From Lysobacteraceae bacterium (GTDB lineage: Bacteria > Pseudomonadota > Gammaproteobacteria > Nevskiales > Nevskiaceae), in NCBI GenBank assembly GCA_013823855.1, contig PNMW01000059.1:1-64000 (forward strand): a stretch of DNA of 64,000 nt, read 5' to 3'. Of this stretch, positions 33,851 to 43,000 are shown piece after piece; position 1 is the first letter of the stretch, and every line of letters starts with the position of its first letter. A program made the translations under genes and the position numbers. The notes under the pieces were generated by a model. It had not been told where the DNA came from and ran no database searches. It saw only the letters and a program-made list of their open reading frames with translations.

Positions 33851-35233
33851 ATGAACTGGATACTGCTAGCGCTGCTCGGTTACGTCGTGCTGCAACTGGC
33901 GGTGGTGTTCCTGCTGGCCCGCAAGCCGCAGACCGAGAGCGATTACCTGCTCGCCGGCCGCAGCCTCGGTCCGTGGCTGGCGGTGTTCTCGGTGTTCGCG
34001 ACCTGGTTCGGCGCGGAAACCTGCATCGGCGCCGCTGCCGAAGCCTATGCCGGCGGCCTGGAGGCAGTGGCCGCCGATCCTTTCGGCTACGCGCTGGGGA
34101 TCGTCGCGATGGGCCTGCTGTTCGCGGCGGCGCTGCGCCGGCGTGGCCTGCTGACACTGGCCGACCTGTTCCGCCATCGCTGGGGTTCCGGCGTCGAGCG
34201 GCTGGCGGCGCTGGTGATGATTCCCTCGTCGCTGCTCTGGGCGGCGGCACAGGTCCGGGCCTTTGGCCAGGTGATCGCCTCGGTCAGCGATCTGAGCCTG
34301 ATCGCCGCCACCGGCCTCGCGGCGTTCGTGGTCATCGCCTACACGGCGGTCGGCGGCATGTGGGCCGACGCCTGGACCGATCTGGTCCAGGGGCTGGTGC
34401 TGATCCTCGGGCTGGTGCTGCTGCTGGCGGTGTTCATGCTGGCCGGCGGTTTCGAGACCTTGCCGGAGACGGCCGCAGCGGCGGCGGCCCGTGCGTCGAG
34501 CCGCGACCGGCCGCTGATCGAGGTGCTGGCGGTGCCGATCTTCGGCACCATCGCCGCGCAGGAACTGACCTCGCGGGTGCTGGCGATGCGCGATGTGACA
34601 TTGGCCCGTTCGGCGACGGTGGCCGCCGGGCTGGTCTACCTGGCGGTCGGCATGATTCCGGTGCTGATCGGCCTTGGCGCCGCCAGCACGCTGGGCACCG
34701 ATGTCGAGCCGGAGCAGGTGCTGTCGCGCTACGCCCGGGCGCAGCTGCCGACCGTGCTCTACGTGGTGTTCCTCGGTGCGCTGCTGTCGGCGATCCTGTC
34801 GACCCTGTCCGGCGCCCTGCTGGTCGCCGGCTCGCTGGCCGCCCACAACCTGATCGCGCCGCTGGCCGGGCCGAGACTCGGCGAGCGCGCCAGGCTGCGC
34901 CTGAATCGCGGCGCGGTCGTGGTCTTCGGGGTGATCGCCTATCTGCTGTCGCTGGGCAGCGAAAGCCTGTACGCGCTGGTCGAACAGGCGTCCGGCCTGG
35001 CCTCGGCCGGAGTCCTGGTGCTGATGGTCGTCGCGATCTTCGTGCCCGCCGTCGGCGGCGTGGCCAGCGCCGCCGCAGCGCTGATCGCCAGCGTCGTGGT
35101 CTACGCGCTGGCCTCGGCGCTGGAATGGTCGATGCCGTACCTCGCGTCGCTGGCTGCGGCCGTGCTGGCCTATGCCGCGCTGGCCCCGTTCGGACCGCGC
35201 GCGGTCGAGGCGCCTGTACTTAGCCGTACTTGA
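33851..35233 (+). CDS. Sodium:solute symporter family transporter
   Basis: 460 residues with about 12-13 transmembrane helices. SSF signatures include the N-terminal SDYLLAGRSLGPWLAVFSVFATWFGAETCIG, GGMWADAWTDLVQG, and ALLSAILSTLSGALLVAGSLAAHNLI. It would import an organic solute with Na+; the substrate (amino acid, proline/pantothenate-like) cannot be told from sequence. Its 3' end overlaps the convergent redoxin gene by 14 bases. Confidence 0.9.
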   Translation: MNWILLALLGYVVLQLAVVFLLARKPQTESDYLLAGRSLGPWLAVFSVFATWFGAETCIGAAAEAYAGGLEAVAADPFGYALGIVAMGLLFAAALRRRGLLTLADLFRHRWGSGVERLAALVMIPSSLLWAAAQVRAFGQVIASVSDLSLIAATGLAAFVVIAYTAVGGMWADAWTDLVQGLVLILGLVLLLAVFMLAGGFETLPETAAAAAARASSRDRPLIEVLAVPIFGTIAAQELTSRVLAMRDVTLARSATVAAGLVYLAVGMIPVLIGLGAASTLGTDVEPEQVLSRYARAQLPTVLYVVFLGALLSAILSTLSGALLVAGSLAAHNLIAPLAGPRLGERARLRLNRGAVVVFGVIAYLLSLGSESLYALVEQASGLASAGVLVLMVVAIFVPAVGGVASAAAALIASVVVYALASALEWSMPYLASLAAAVLAYAALAPFGPRAVEAPVLSRT

Positions 35234-35828
35234 CCGAGCAGCCGTACGGCTTGGTGGACGGGTTCGCCACCGGCTTGCCGGCCAGCACCGCATCGACCGC
35301 CAGCTTCAGATACGGCGTCGCCTTGGCGACATCGTCGGCGTCGGCGCTCGGCACGCTGTCGATGCCGCCGGCATAGGCCAGCACGCCCTTGGCATCGACC
35401 ACGAACAGATGCGGCGTGGTCTTGGCGTCGTAGAGCTTGCCCACGGCACCCGAGGGATCCAGCAGCACAGCGGTTGGCGCCGCTCCGCGATCGGCCGACA
35501 GTTTGTTGGCCGCGGCACCATCGACATGGCCCTGCTGGCCGGGCGCCGAGGAGATCACCGACAGCCAGGCGACGTTCTTCGCCGTGAACGCCTTCTGCAG
35601 CGCCTGGATGTTGCCGGAGCCGTAGTGCTTCTTGACGAACGGACAGCCGTCGTTGGTCCATTCGAGGACCACCGGCCGGCCCTTGAAGTCGGCCAGCGAA
35701 ACTGTCCTGCCGTTGCTGTCGACTGCTGAAAAGGCCGGGGCTGGCTGGCCGACAGTGGGACCGGCGAGGGCAGTGGCGGAGATCAGCAGGGCTGCCGCGA
35801 AGCCGGCGAAACGGGTTTTCAGGTGCAT
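35220..35828 (-). CDS. Secreted redoxin/thioredoxin-fold protein (AhpC/TSA-like)
   Basis: 202 residues with a signal peptide (MHLKTRFAGFAAALLISATALA) and a redoxin domain (VGQPAPAFSAVDSNGRTVSLADFKGRPVVLEWTNDGCPFVKKHYGSGNIQALQ...LLDPSGAVGKLYDAKTTPHLFVVDAKGVLAYAGGID). The active-site region has NDGCPFV with one Cys rather than CxxC. Periplasmic thiol oxidoreduction or peroxide handling is the family role. It lies 22 bases downstream of dsbD and is probably co-transcribed with it. Confidence 0.87.
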   Translation of the reverse strand: MHLKTRFAGFAAALLISATALAGPTVGQPAPAFSAVDSNGRTVSLADFKGRPVVLEWTNDGCPFVKKHYGSGNIQALQKAFTAKNVAWLSVISSAPGQQGHVDGAAANKLSADRGAAPTAVLLDPSGAVGKLYDAKTTPHLFVVDAKGVLAYAGGIDSVPSADADDVAKATPYLKLAVDAVLAGKPVANPSTKPYGCSVKYG

Positions 35829-35850
35829 GGTGAATCCTCGGGGCGGGTGA

Positions 35851-37980
35851 TCAGGGCGGAGCGGGCGGCAGTGCGCCGATGACGATCGAGGGGGTCAGCA
35901 GCTGCGGCAGCACGGCAGCCTCGGCGTTGCCGTTGTAGACCAGATACAGCGGCACGCCATTGCGGCCGAAGCGTTCCAGCGTGCGGGTGATCAGCGGGTC
36001 CTCGCGCGTCCAGTCGCCGACCAGCCAGGCGACCTTGCGTTCGGCAAATGCCTTGCGGACGTCGGACGACGCCAGCGCCACCCGCTCGTTGACCTTGCAG
36101 GTGATGCACCAGTCGGCGGTGAAATCGACGAACACCGTGCGGCCTTCGGCACGCAGCTCGGCCAGCCGCGCGTCCGAATACGGCTCGTGCGCGGCACCGG
36201 CGACGGCGGTGCCCGGCCCGGCGACCTGCTTGGCCATCAGCGGGCTGGCCAGCAGGGCCAGCGCACCGCCGATCGCGGCGATCTTCAGTACCGTGGCGAA
36301 CCCTCCGCTGCGGTTCCATAGCCACAGCGCGAAGGCAATCAGGGTCAGACCGAGCAGCGCCAGGGTCATGCCGTTTCGGTCGGTCAGGCCGCCGAGCACC
36401 CAGAGCAGCCAGACCGTGGTCAGGTACAGCGGGAACGCCATGAACTGCTTGAAGTTTTCCATCCACTTGCCAGGGCGCGGCAGCGCCTTGGCGAGCGCCG
36501 GCACGAAACCGATGGCGAGGAACGGCAGCGCCAGGCCGAGGCCCAGTGCCGCGAACACGGTCAGCGCCACATAGGCCGGCTGCGACAGCGCGTAGCCGAG
36601 TGCGGTGCCCATGAATGGCGCCGTGCAGGGGCTGGCGACGGCGACCGCGAGCACGCCGGTGAAGAACGAGCCTCGATAGCCTTCGGCGCTGGCCAGCGAC
36701 TGGCCGACGCCCATCAGCCGGGTGCCGAATTCGACGACGCCGGACAACGACAGGCCCATCGCGAAGAACAGATAGGCGAGGGCGGCGACGAAGCCCGGAT
36801 GCTGCAGCTGGAAGCCCCAGCCGATCGCCGCACCGGAGCTGCGCAGCGCGATCAGCAGGCCGGACAGGCCGAGGAAGCTCAGCAACACGCCGGCGGTATA
36901 GGCGAGCGCATGGCTGCGCTGCTTGGCCAGCGTGGCGCCACGGGCATCGACCAGGCTCATCGCCTTGATCGACAGCACCGGGAACACGCAGGGCATCAGG
37001 TTCAGCACCAGGCCGCCGAGCATCGCCAGTACCAGCACCAGCAGATAGGCCGGTGGCGCAGCAGGCGTCGGAACGGCGGCCTCGGCCACCGGCGGTGCTC
37101 CGGCGGACGGCGGCACCCGCTTGACCGAGCCCGGCGTGGCGCTGATCTCCCAGGCCTTGTCGCCGCCGCTGCCATGGATCACCAGCACGCCGTCGACGGT
37201 GGCCGGTGCCTTGACGAAGTAGTCGCTGAGGGTCTGGGACAGGCGCAGGTTGCCATCGCTGTCGAGCACCCGGCGTGTGGTGGCCGAATGGTTGATCAGG
37301 TCATTGGCGTACGGAAAGAACGCCAGATCGTCGGCGCTGCCGATGCCGGTGCCGCGAATCGCCAGTGCGAAGGCCTTGTCATCCGGCTGCTCGTGAATCT
37401 GGAAACGCAGCTGCCAGTCGGCCGGCGCCGGCTGCGGCAGTTCGCTGCGTGTCTTGGCGAAGGCCTCGCGCCAGCGCTCGTCGCTGCCGCCGGGGCTAGC
37501 ATCGCTGGCCAGCGGCAGCTGCAGGTCCAGGTCGGCGCTGCCGGGGATGCAGATGTCCTTGCAGACCAGCCACTTGGCCTTGGCGCGGATCAGCAGCGGC
37601 TCCGGCGTCTGCAGGTCGGCGGCGACCGTCAGCGTGACCGGCAGCAGCACTTGTTCGGCGTAGCCGTAGTTGACGATAGGCCCCAGCGTTTCGCGGTGCG
37701 GATACGGCCACTGCAGCTCGCCGGCGGTGAGCCCGTCGGGCAGGGTCCAGCTGATCGAGGTGGCCAGGCCGGAATCGCCGGGATTGCGCCAGTAGACGTG
37801 CCAGCCGGGTTCGGGCTGCAGGCGCAGCGCCAGACTTTGATCGGCGCCGGGGCGCAGCGTCGTCGACTCGGCGACCAGTTCGGCTTCGACGTGATCGGTC
37901 TTCACGGCGGCCGCGCGGGCCGTCGTGGTGGGGAGCAGCAGCGCCAGCGAGGTGGCGATGAGGTACGGTGCAGATCGCAT
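35851..37980 (-). CDS. dsbD: Thiol:disulfide interchange protein DsbD/ScsB-type
   Basis: 709 residues from the ATG at 37980, preceded by noise-like open frame. A signal peptide (to about 23) precedes the periplasmic alpha domain (WPYPHRETLGPIVNYGYAEQVLLPV; Cys pair LVCKDICIPG near 140). The beta domain has eight transmembrane helices with Cys in LNLMPCVFPV (about 328) and ASPCTAPF (about 450). The gamma domain is a C-terminal thioredoxin fold with DWCITCK near 623. It passes electrons from cytoplasmic thioredoxin to periplasmic substrates. The long N-terminal domain resembles the DsbD/ScsB branch. The secreted redoxin downstream may be its client. Confidence 0.93.
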   Translation of the reverse strand: MRSAPYLIATSLALLLPTTTARAAAVKTDHVEAELVAESTTLRPGADQSLALRLQPEPGWHVYWRNPGDSGLATSISWTLPDGLTAGELQWPYPHRETLGPIVNYGYAEQVLLPVTLTVAADLQTPEPLLIRAKAKWLVCKDICIPGSADLDLQLPLASDASPGGSDERWREAFAKTRSELPQPAPADWQLRFQIHEQPDDKAFALAIRGTGIGSADDLAFFPYANDLINHSATTRRVLDSDGNLRLSQTLSDYFVKAPATVDGVLVIHGSGGDKAWEISATPGSVKRVPPSAGAPPVAEAAVPTPAAPPAYLLVLVLAMLGGLVLNLMPCVFPVLSIKAMSLVDARGATLAKQRSHALAYTAGVLLSFLGLSGLLIALRSSGAAIGWGFQLQHPGFVAALAYLFFAMGLSLSGVVEFGTRLMGVGQSLASAEGYRGSFFTGVLAVAVASPCTAPFMGTALGYALSQPAYVALTVFAALGLGLALPFLAIGFVPALAKALPRPGKWMENFKQFMAFPLYLTTVWLLWVLGGLTDRNGMTLALLGLTLIAFALWLWNRSGGFATVLKIAAIGGALALLASPLMAKQVAGPGTAVAGAAHEPYSDARLAELRAEGRTVFVDFTADWCITCKVNERVALASSDVRKAFAERKVAWLVGDWTREDPLITRTLERFGRNGVPLYLVYNGNAEAAVLPQLLTPSIVIGALPPAPP

Positions 37981-38080
37981 GTCGAATTCCGGAACCAGGG
38001 AGTGCGCGGCAGTGTATGAAATCGGGCGCCGGCGGAAGGCCGCCGGCAGCATCACTGGTCCATTCCCGCCGATACGCGGG

Positions 38081-38662
38081 ATGATGCTGATTTCATTAAT
38101 TTTTATCCATTTTTCCGGAGCGGCGGGAAGCAGTCTTCGGTGTGGTTCGCGAATCGTGTCGGTCGAGGATTCCATGGCGCGCGTGCAGGCTGCCTGCGGC
38201 GAACCGGCGCTGCGAGACCCGCAGCCGCTATTCGACCTGCGTCAGGGTCGCGTGTTCAATGACATCGAGATATGGACCTATAACTTCGGCACCAGGCAGC
38301 TGCTGCGGCTGCTGCGCTTCCGCGGCGGGCGGCTGGTGGCGATCGATACCGAAGGCTATGGCTTCACGCCACCGGCGCAACCGCGCTGCACGCCATTCGA
38401 CCTGGTTGGCGGGCTGTCGAAGTACCGCCTGCTGGCGCGCTGCGGCGCCCCGGCGGAGCAGCGCGGCATCAGCCTGCTGAGCCCGGTCATCCGCGGCGAC
38501 GGCCGGCGCCACCTGCCGCTGCCGGATTCGCTGGTGACGCCGGTGTACCGCGAGGAATGGACCTACAACTTCGGGTCCCGCTCGCTGCTGCGAAGGGTGG
38601 TGCTGGAGAACGGCATCGTCGTCGACATCGAGGACGACGGTCGCGGCTACGATGTGCGCTGA
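38081..38662 (+). CDS. DUF2845 family exported protein
   Basis: About 193 residues from ATG 38081, giving a signal peptide (MMLISLIFIHFSGAAGSS). It contains two copies of the DUF2845 pattern: RCGSRIVSVEDSMARVQAACGEPA...IEIWTYNFGTRQLLRLLRFRGGRLVAIDTEGYG, and LLARCGAPAEQRG...EEWTYNFGSRSLLRRVVLENGIVVDIEDDGRGY. Such beta-hairpin proteins are periplasmic and uncharacterised. It is divergent from dsbD, with 100 bases between starts. Several upstream in-frame starts exist and were rejected, as they overlap dsbD's leader. Confidence 0.83.
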   Translation: MMLISLIFIHFSGAAGSSLRCGSRIVSVEDSMARVQAACGEPALRDPQPLFDLRQGRVFNDIEIWTYNFGTRQLLRLLRFRGGRLVAIDTEGYGFTPPAQPRCTPFDLVGGLSKYRLLARCGAPAEQRGISLLSPVIRGDGRRHLPLPDSLVTPVYREEWTYNFGSRSLLRRVVLENGIVVDIEDDGRGYDVR

Positions 38663-38707
38663 CGCCGTTACGGCGTCATTCCATTTCCCGCTGGCCACCG
38701 ATCGACG

Positions 38708-39079
38708 ATGACTCCGAAACTGATGCTGATGCTGGGTGCGCTGTACGGTTTTGTCGGCGTGGCCTTCGGTGCCTTCGGCGCCCATGCGCTGCGCGCGCGG
38801 CTGACGCCGGAATTGCTCGCGGTCTGGCGCACCGGCGTCGAATACCAGTTCTGGCATGCGTTGGCGCTGATCGCGATCGGACTGCTGGCGCTGTCGCGTC
38901 CGGGCCCGCTGCTCAACGCCGCCGGCTGGAGTTTCGCGATCGGCGTGCTGCTGTTTTCCGGAAGCCTTTACGCGCTCGCCTTGAGCGGCGTGCGCGGTCT
39001 GGGCGCGGTGACGCCGCTCGGCGGCCTGCTGTTCCTGATCGGCTGGGCGTCGCTGCTGGTGCACGCCGCGCGGAGCTGA
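38708..39079 (+). CDS. DUF423 (YgdD-like) membrane protein
   Basis: 123 residues with four transmembrane helices and the DUF423 signature GALYGFVGVAFGAFGAHALRARL, VEYQFWHALALIAIG, AGWSFAIGVLLFSGSLYALAL and VTPLGGLLFLIGWASLLVHAAR. A conserved inner-membrane family of unknown function. Start ATG at 38708, 45 bases after the DUF2845 gene. Confidence 0.92.
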   Translation: MTPKLMLMLGALYGFVGVAFGAFGAHALRARLTPELLAVWRTGVEYQFWHALALIAIGLLALSRPGPLLNAAGWSFAIGVLLFSGSLYALALSGVRGLGAVTPLGGLLFLIGWASLLVHAARS

Positions 39080-39128
39080 GGCACGCTGCCGGTACACTGC
39101 GCCGCCGCCCCGCCATCGAGTCACCGCC

Positions 39129-39428
39129 ATGAAGCACTTCCTGGTCGAAAGCACCTATCTCGTCCCGCCCGCCGCGCTGGAAGCGGTACGCGGCGCCCAT
39201 CGCGTGTACCTGCAGGCCGGCATCGACCAGGGCATCGTGCTGTGCGCCGGGCCGCAGGCCTCCGGCATCGGAGGTGTGGTCCTGGTGCGCGGCGATTCCC
39301 AGGCGACGATCGAGACGTTCTTCGCGTCCGATCCCTTCGTCCGCGAAGGCTGTGCCACCTACCGCTATGTCGAGTTCAAGCCGGTGCTCCACGCCCCGTT
39401 GCTGGCCGACTGGACCGGCCAGGCCTGA
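39129..39428 (+). CDS. YciI-like protein (YCII family)
   Basis: 99 residues of the dimeric ferredoxin-like YCII fold: MKHFLVESTYLVPPAALEAVRGAHRVYLQAGIDQGIVLCAGPQASGIGG and FFASDPFVREGCATYRYVEFKPV, with the conserved His and Asp pair of the family. Enzymatic role unknown. The tail overlaps the minus-strand DUF6438 reading frame. Confidence 0.88.
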   Translation: MKHFLVESTYLVPPAALEAVRGAHRVYLQAGIDQGIVLCAGPQASGIGGVVLVRGDSQATIETFFASDPFVREGCATYRYVEFKPVLHAPLLADWTGQA

Positions 39429-39934
39429 TTCCCACGTTGCCGGCGACGCTCGGTCGCCGCGATCGGGAATCGTGATGTCGACGCCGATGCCGCGTCGGTG
39501 GCCGCCGAGCCGCAGCGCAGGACGTCCGGCGTGCAGCGGCCATTCGGCGAGGCGAGCGGTGCAGCCCGCAACGCGGCCTGCAGCCGTGCCACTGCCGCCG
39601 GTGCGATCTGGCCCGGCTGTTCGCCCGCGTCGGCGACGGAGCGCTCGCCCAGAACGCGCACCGCGCCGTCTCCCCGCAGGCTGAGCCGATAGGACGGACA
39701 GCGGCCCAAGCAGCCGCTGCGTCTCGATTCCACCTCGAAATCCCCCCGGCGCGACGACGGCATCCGGCAACGCTGCCGCCGGTGTCGAGAGACGCGACGC
39801 CAGCGCCGGGTCTGGCCGCAGGGGTCTGGCTGGCCGGCGGCGAGGCAACGGCTGCGGCCGGAGGGGCGTGCGCCTTGCAGGCGGTCAGCCTGCAGATCAG
39901 GCCGAGGGTGAAGCTGCGGATCGATAGATTTCAT
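39365..39934 (-). pseudogene. DUF6438-like protein, probably frameshifted lipoprotein gene
   Basis: The frame open from ATG 39934 encodes a convincing DUF6438 core only from about 39755 down: DFEVESRRSGCLGRCPSYRLSLRGDGAVRVLGERSVADAGEQPGQIAPAAVARLQAALRAAP. The preceding 60 residues are Arg-rich noise. In the other two frames the same DNA reads as a lipoprotein leader (SIRSFTLGLICRLTACKAHA) and then LASRLSTPAAALPDAVVAPG, joining the core at a run of six Gs. Three single-base insertions would explain this. It may be a decayed gene or a run of sequence errors; the C-terminal end is also uncertain. Confidence 0.55.
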
Positions 39935-39970
39935 GTTGCGAACCTCGTCGACTGCAGCCGTCCGGCGCAC

Positions 39971-40004
39971 AAAAAAATCCCGGGGAGCCGAAGCTCCCCG
40001 GGAT
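39971..40004 (-). terminator. Strong rho-independent terminator of the M36 protease gene
   Basis: A perfect 12-bp stem, ATCCCGGGGAGC with GCTCCCCGGGAT, and a CGAA loop (39977-40004) is followed on the minus strand by seven Ts. It lies 25 bases after the protease stop codon. Confidence 0.92.
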
Positions 40005-40028
40005 GATCAGCGAACGATTTGCGGCGGA

Positions 40029-43000
40029 TTACTTGCCGATGCGGCGGCGACGCAGCCAGACAGCCACCAGGCCCGGCAGCAGCATCAGGAAGCCGAACGA
40101 GCCACCGGCCGGAATCGTCGCGTTGACGGTGACGAAGTCTTCCGAGACGGCACCTGACTGCGAGTCGGTCACCCGCAGCCGGAACACGTAGGCACTCGCT
40201 TCGCCGGTCTTGAAGCTCGGCGTTGCGGTGCTGGCACCGGTCAGCGTGATGGTCGGACCGCTGGTCTGCGCCCAGGCGTAGCTCAGCGTGCTGCCTGGCG
40301 CTGGCGCGCTGGATCCGCGGCCATCGAGCTGCACATCGCGGAACGGCCGAGTCGTCTGGTCCGGCCCGGCATTGGCGATCGGCGCCGCGATCACGGTCAG
40401 CGTGACCGAATCGGTGCTGGAGACGGCGCGCTCGTCGGTAACGGTCAGGCTGAAGCTGTACTCGCCGAGCGAGGTCGGGGTGAACGTAGCGGTTGCCGTA
40501 TCGGCATCGGTCAGTTCGACTTCCGGACCACCGGTCTGCACCCAGGCATAGCTCACGACCCCGACGTCGTCCGAGGATTCCGTACCGTCGAGCGTTGCCT
40601 CGCGACCTGCAGCGACGATGCTGTCATCGCCCGCCACCGCAACTGGCGCGGCATTGTCGGCAACGCCATCCTCGGCGACCACGGCGCTGAACGGCGCCAC
40701 CGTCACCCCGGTGAACGACACGTTGTCGATCGACCAGCCGAACTCGCCGGTGTTGACGTCCGACAGCATGCGGAAGCGCAGCCGGACCGTCTTGCCGGCA
40801 AAGCTGTCAGGCAAGGTCAGCGTGACCGGCTCGAGAAAGCCGTCGTTGGCACCGAAGTTGTCGCCGACGAAGCCGGTGGCCGGCGTGTCGGAACCGAACG
40901 GTGCGAAGCTGCCGTCTTCCGACAGTGCCAGCACCAGGCCGTTGTAGCCGCCACCCGAGGTGAAGGTGCCGCCGGCCGCGACCACATCCTGCCAGGTCGC
41001 ACCACCGTCGCTGGTGATCTCGATGACGGCGCCGTCGTAGCCGACCGGCGTGCCATCTTCTGCGAAGCCGGCGAACTCGAACTGGAAGTAGTGCTCGAAG
41101 CTCATCGTGAACGGACCGCTGCCCGTCGCGGTGGGGGCTTCCGCCGCGGCTACGATCAGCGGCGGCGTGGTCAGGCGGGCATCGGCAGGCGAACCGTTGT
41201 CCGGAATCGACCAGATGTTGCCCGACTCGAACAGGAACGGCGGCGGATTGCCATCGACGATCTGCCAGTTCTCGCCCTGGCCGATCAGCGTACGGCCCCA
41301 GTCGAGGCTCGACGCTTGCGGCTGTTCGAGATCATCCGCTTCGCGCTGGTTCAGTGCGATGTCGTAGTTGACGTCGAGGGCGATGACCTGCGAGCCCGGT
41401 TCGAAGACCGACGTCGGCGCTTCGCCGGCATCCGGGAAGTCGAGCGTCAGGTTCACCCGCTGTGCCGTGGTCGTCGCCGAAACCAGCTTGACTTCGATGG
41501 TACCGGTGGCCGTCCCGCCAATCGGGATCGGCCCCGGGAAGGTGATGGTGCCGGTTGCCGAGCCCGGCACCGGCGTTTCTGCCGTGCGGTCCGCAGTGGT
41601 CTGGAACAGCACATCGCCATCGGCACTGACCGTTGCTGTCACGGCATCGGTGATCTCCGCCGTGCCGTTGTTGACCAGCGACACGCTCAGCAGCGCGGTT
41701 TCACCCGGATCAAGCACGCCATCGTTGTCGATGAAGCCCACGGCACCGTCGAAGAACGTGAAGTCCAGCGACGCATCGGTCACCGACAGGTTGCCCGCGA
41801 AGACGGTGAAGTCCTCGACTGCGCGCGGGTTCTGGTTGGTGGCGCTGTTGCGATCCGGCGCGATGGCACCGGCGCCCATGCCGCGCTTCGCGAACGCCGC
41901 AGCGGCCAGCTCGTAGTCGGTGGCATCGGTGGCCAGCGCGGCGGCGAGGATGGCATCGCGTGCCTCCAGCAGCGTCGGCGCGTTCGGCGTCATCTTCAGG
42001 CCGGCGATCACGTAGTCCTTCATCCGCTCCTGGGCCTGAACGAAACTGTAGCGCGGATCGTTCAGCAGGCTGGCGTAGAGCTCCCAGAGCGTGTTGGCCC
42101 AGATTTCACCGGTGTTGTGAACTTCCGAGTTGGCACCGAAGTTCAGGAACGGCGCAACGCCGGTCGGCAGCGCGACGCCGTCGGAGATGTGCTTGAAGGT
42201 GAATGGGAACAGGCTGAAGCTGGTCGAGTACGGGGCGCGGCGAATGCCGTAGTAGGAATCAGCCGTCGCGTAGACACCCTGCGGGTAGGCCCCCTCGAAG
42301 TTGGCGTTGCCCGGCGCGTTGCGGTCTTCCGGACGCACCGTCAGCATCATCGCCGAGAAGTCGGCCCAGCCTTCGCCCATGCCACGACCCTGCTGGTTCG
42401 ACAGACCCGCAGCATTGCCGACCAGACGATTCGACGTGTAGTGGAACCATTCGTGGGCAATGATCTGTGTGTCGAGCGTGCCGTCGATGTCGGTCGACGC
42501 GCCACGACGCAGCCGTGCCGTGGTCGGCAGCGCCGCCAGAATCGCAGCGCCGTCGGCCTGCGAGACCGACAGCGTGCCGATGGTGATCGCCGGGTCGGCG
42601 CCGCCGAGGCCGGGTGCCGCGCCAGCCTGATTGTTGGCGATGATCACCCCGGTGGCTCCGGCATCCTGGGCGAACTTGACCTTCACCACGAAGCCGCAGG
42701 TACCGCGATTGATGATCGCGATATTGCCGGCGATAGCCGCCGCATTGCTCAGTGCCGTACAACCGTCGGCCGGCTCCGACGCCACGACCGGGCCGCTGAC
42801 ATCGAAAATCTGCGCGCCGAACCCTGCGGTGTTGAACGCCAGCGATCCGACCGGTGCCGACACCGTCAGTTCACCGTTGACCGGGCCGTCGAACAAGTAC
42901 ATCTGCTGCCGCGGCGAGGCGCCGTCCGCCGGGGTGCGCTGGTTGGCGTTGTTGCGGCCACTGAAGTCCTGCCCCTCGGCCAGCAGCAGGTCACCTTCTT

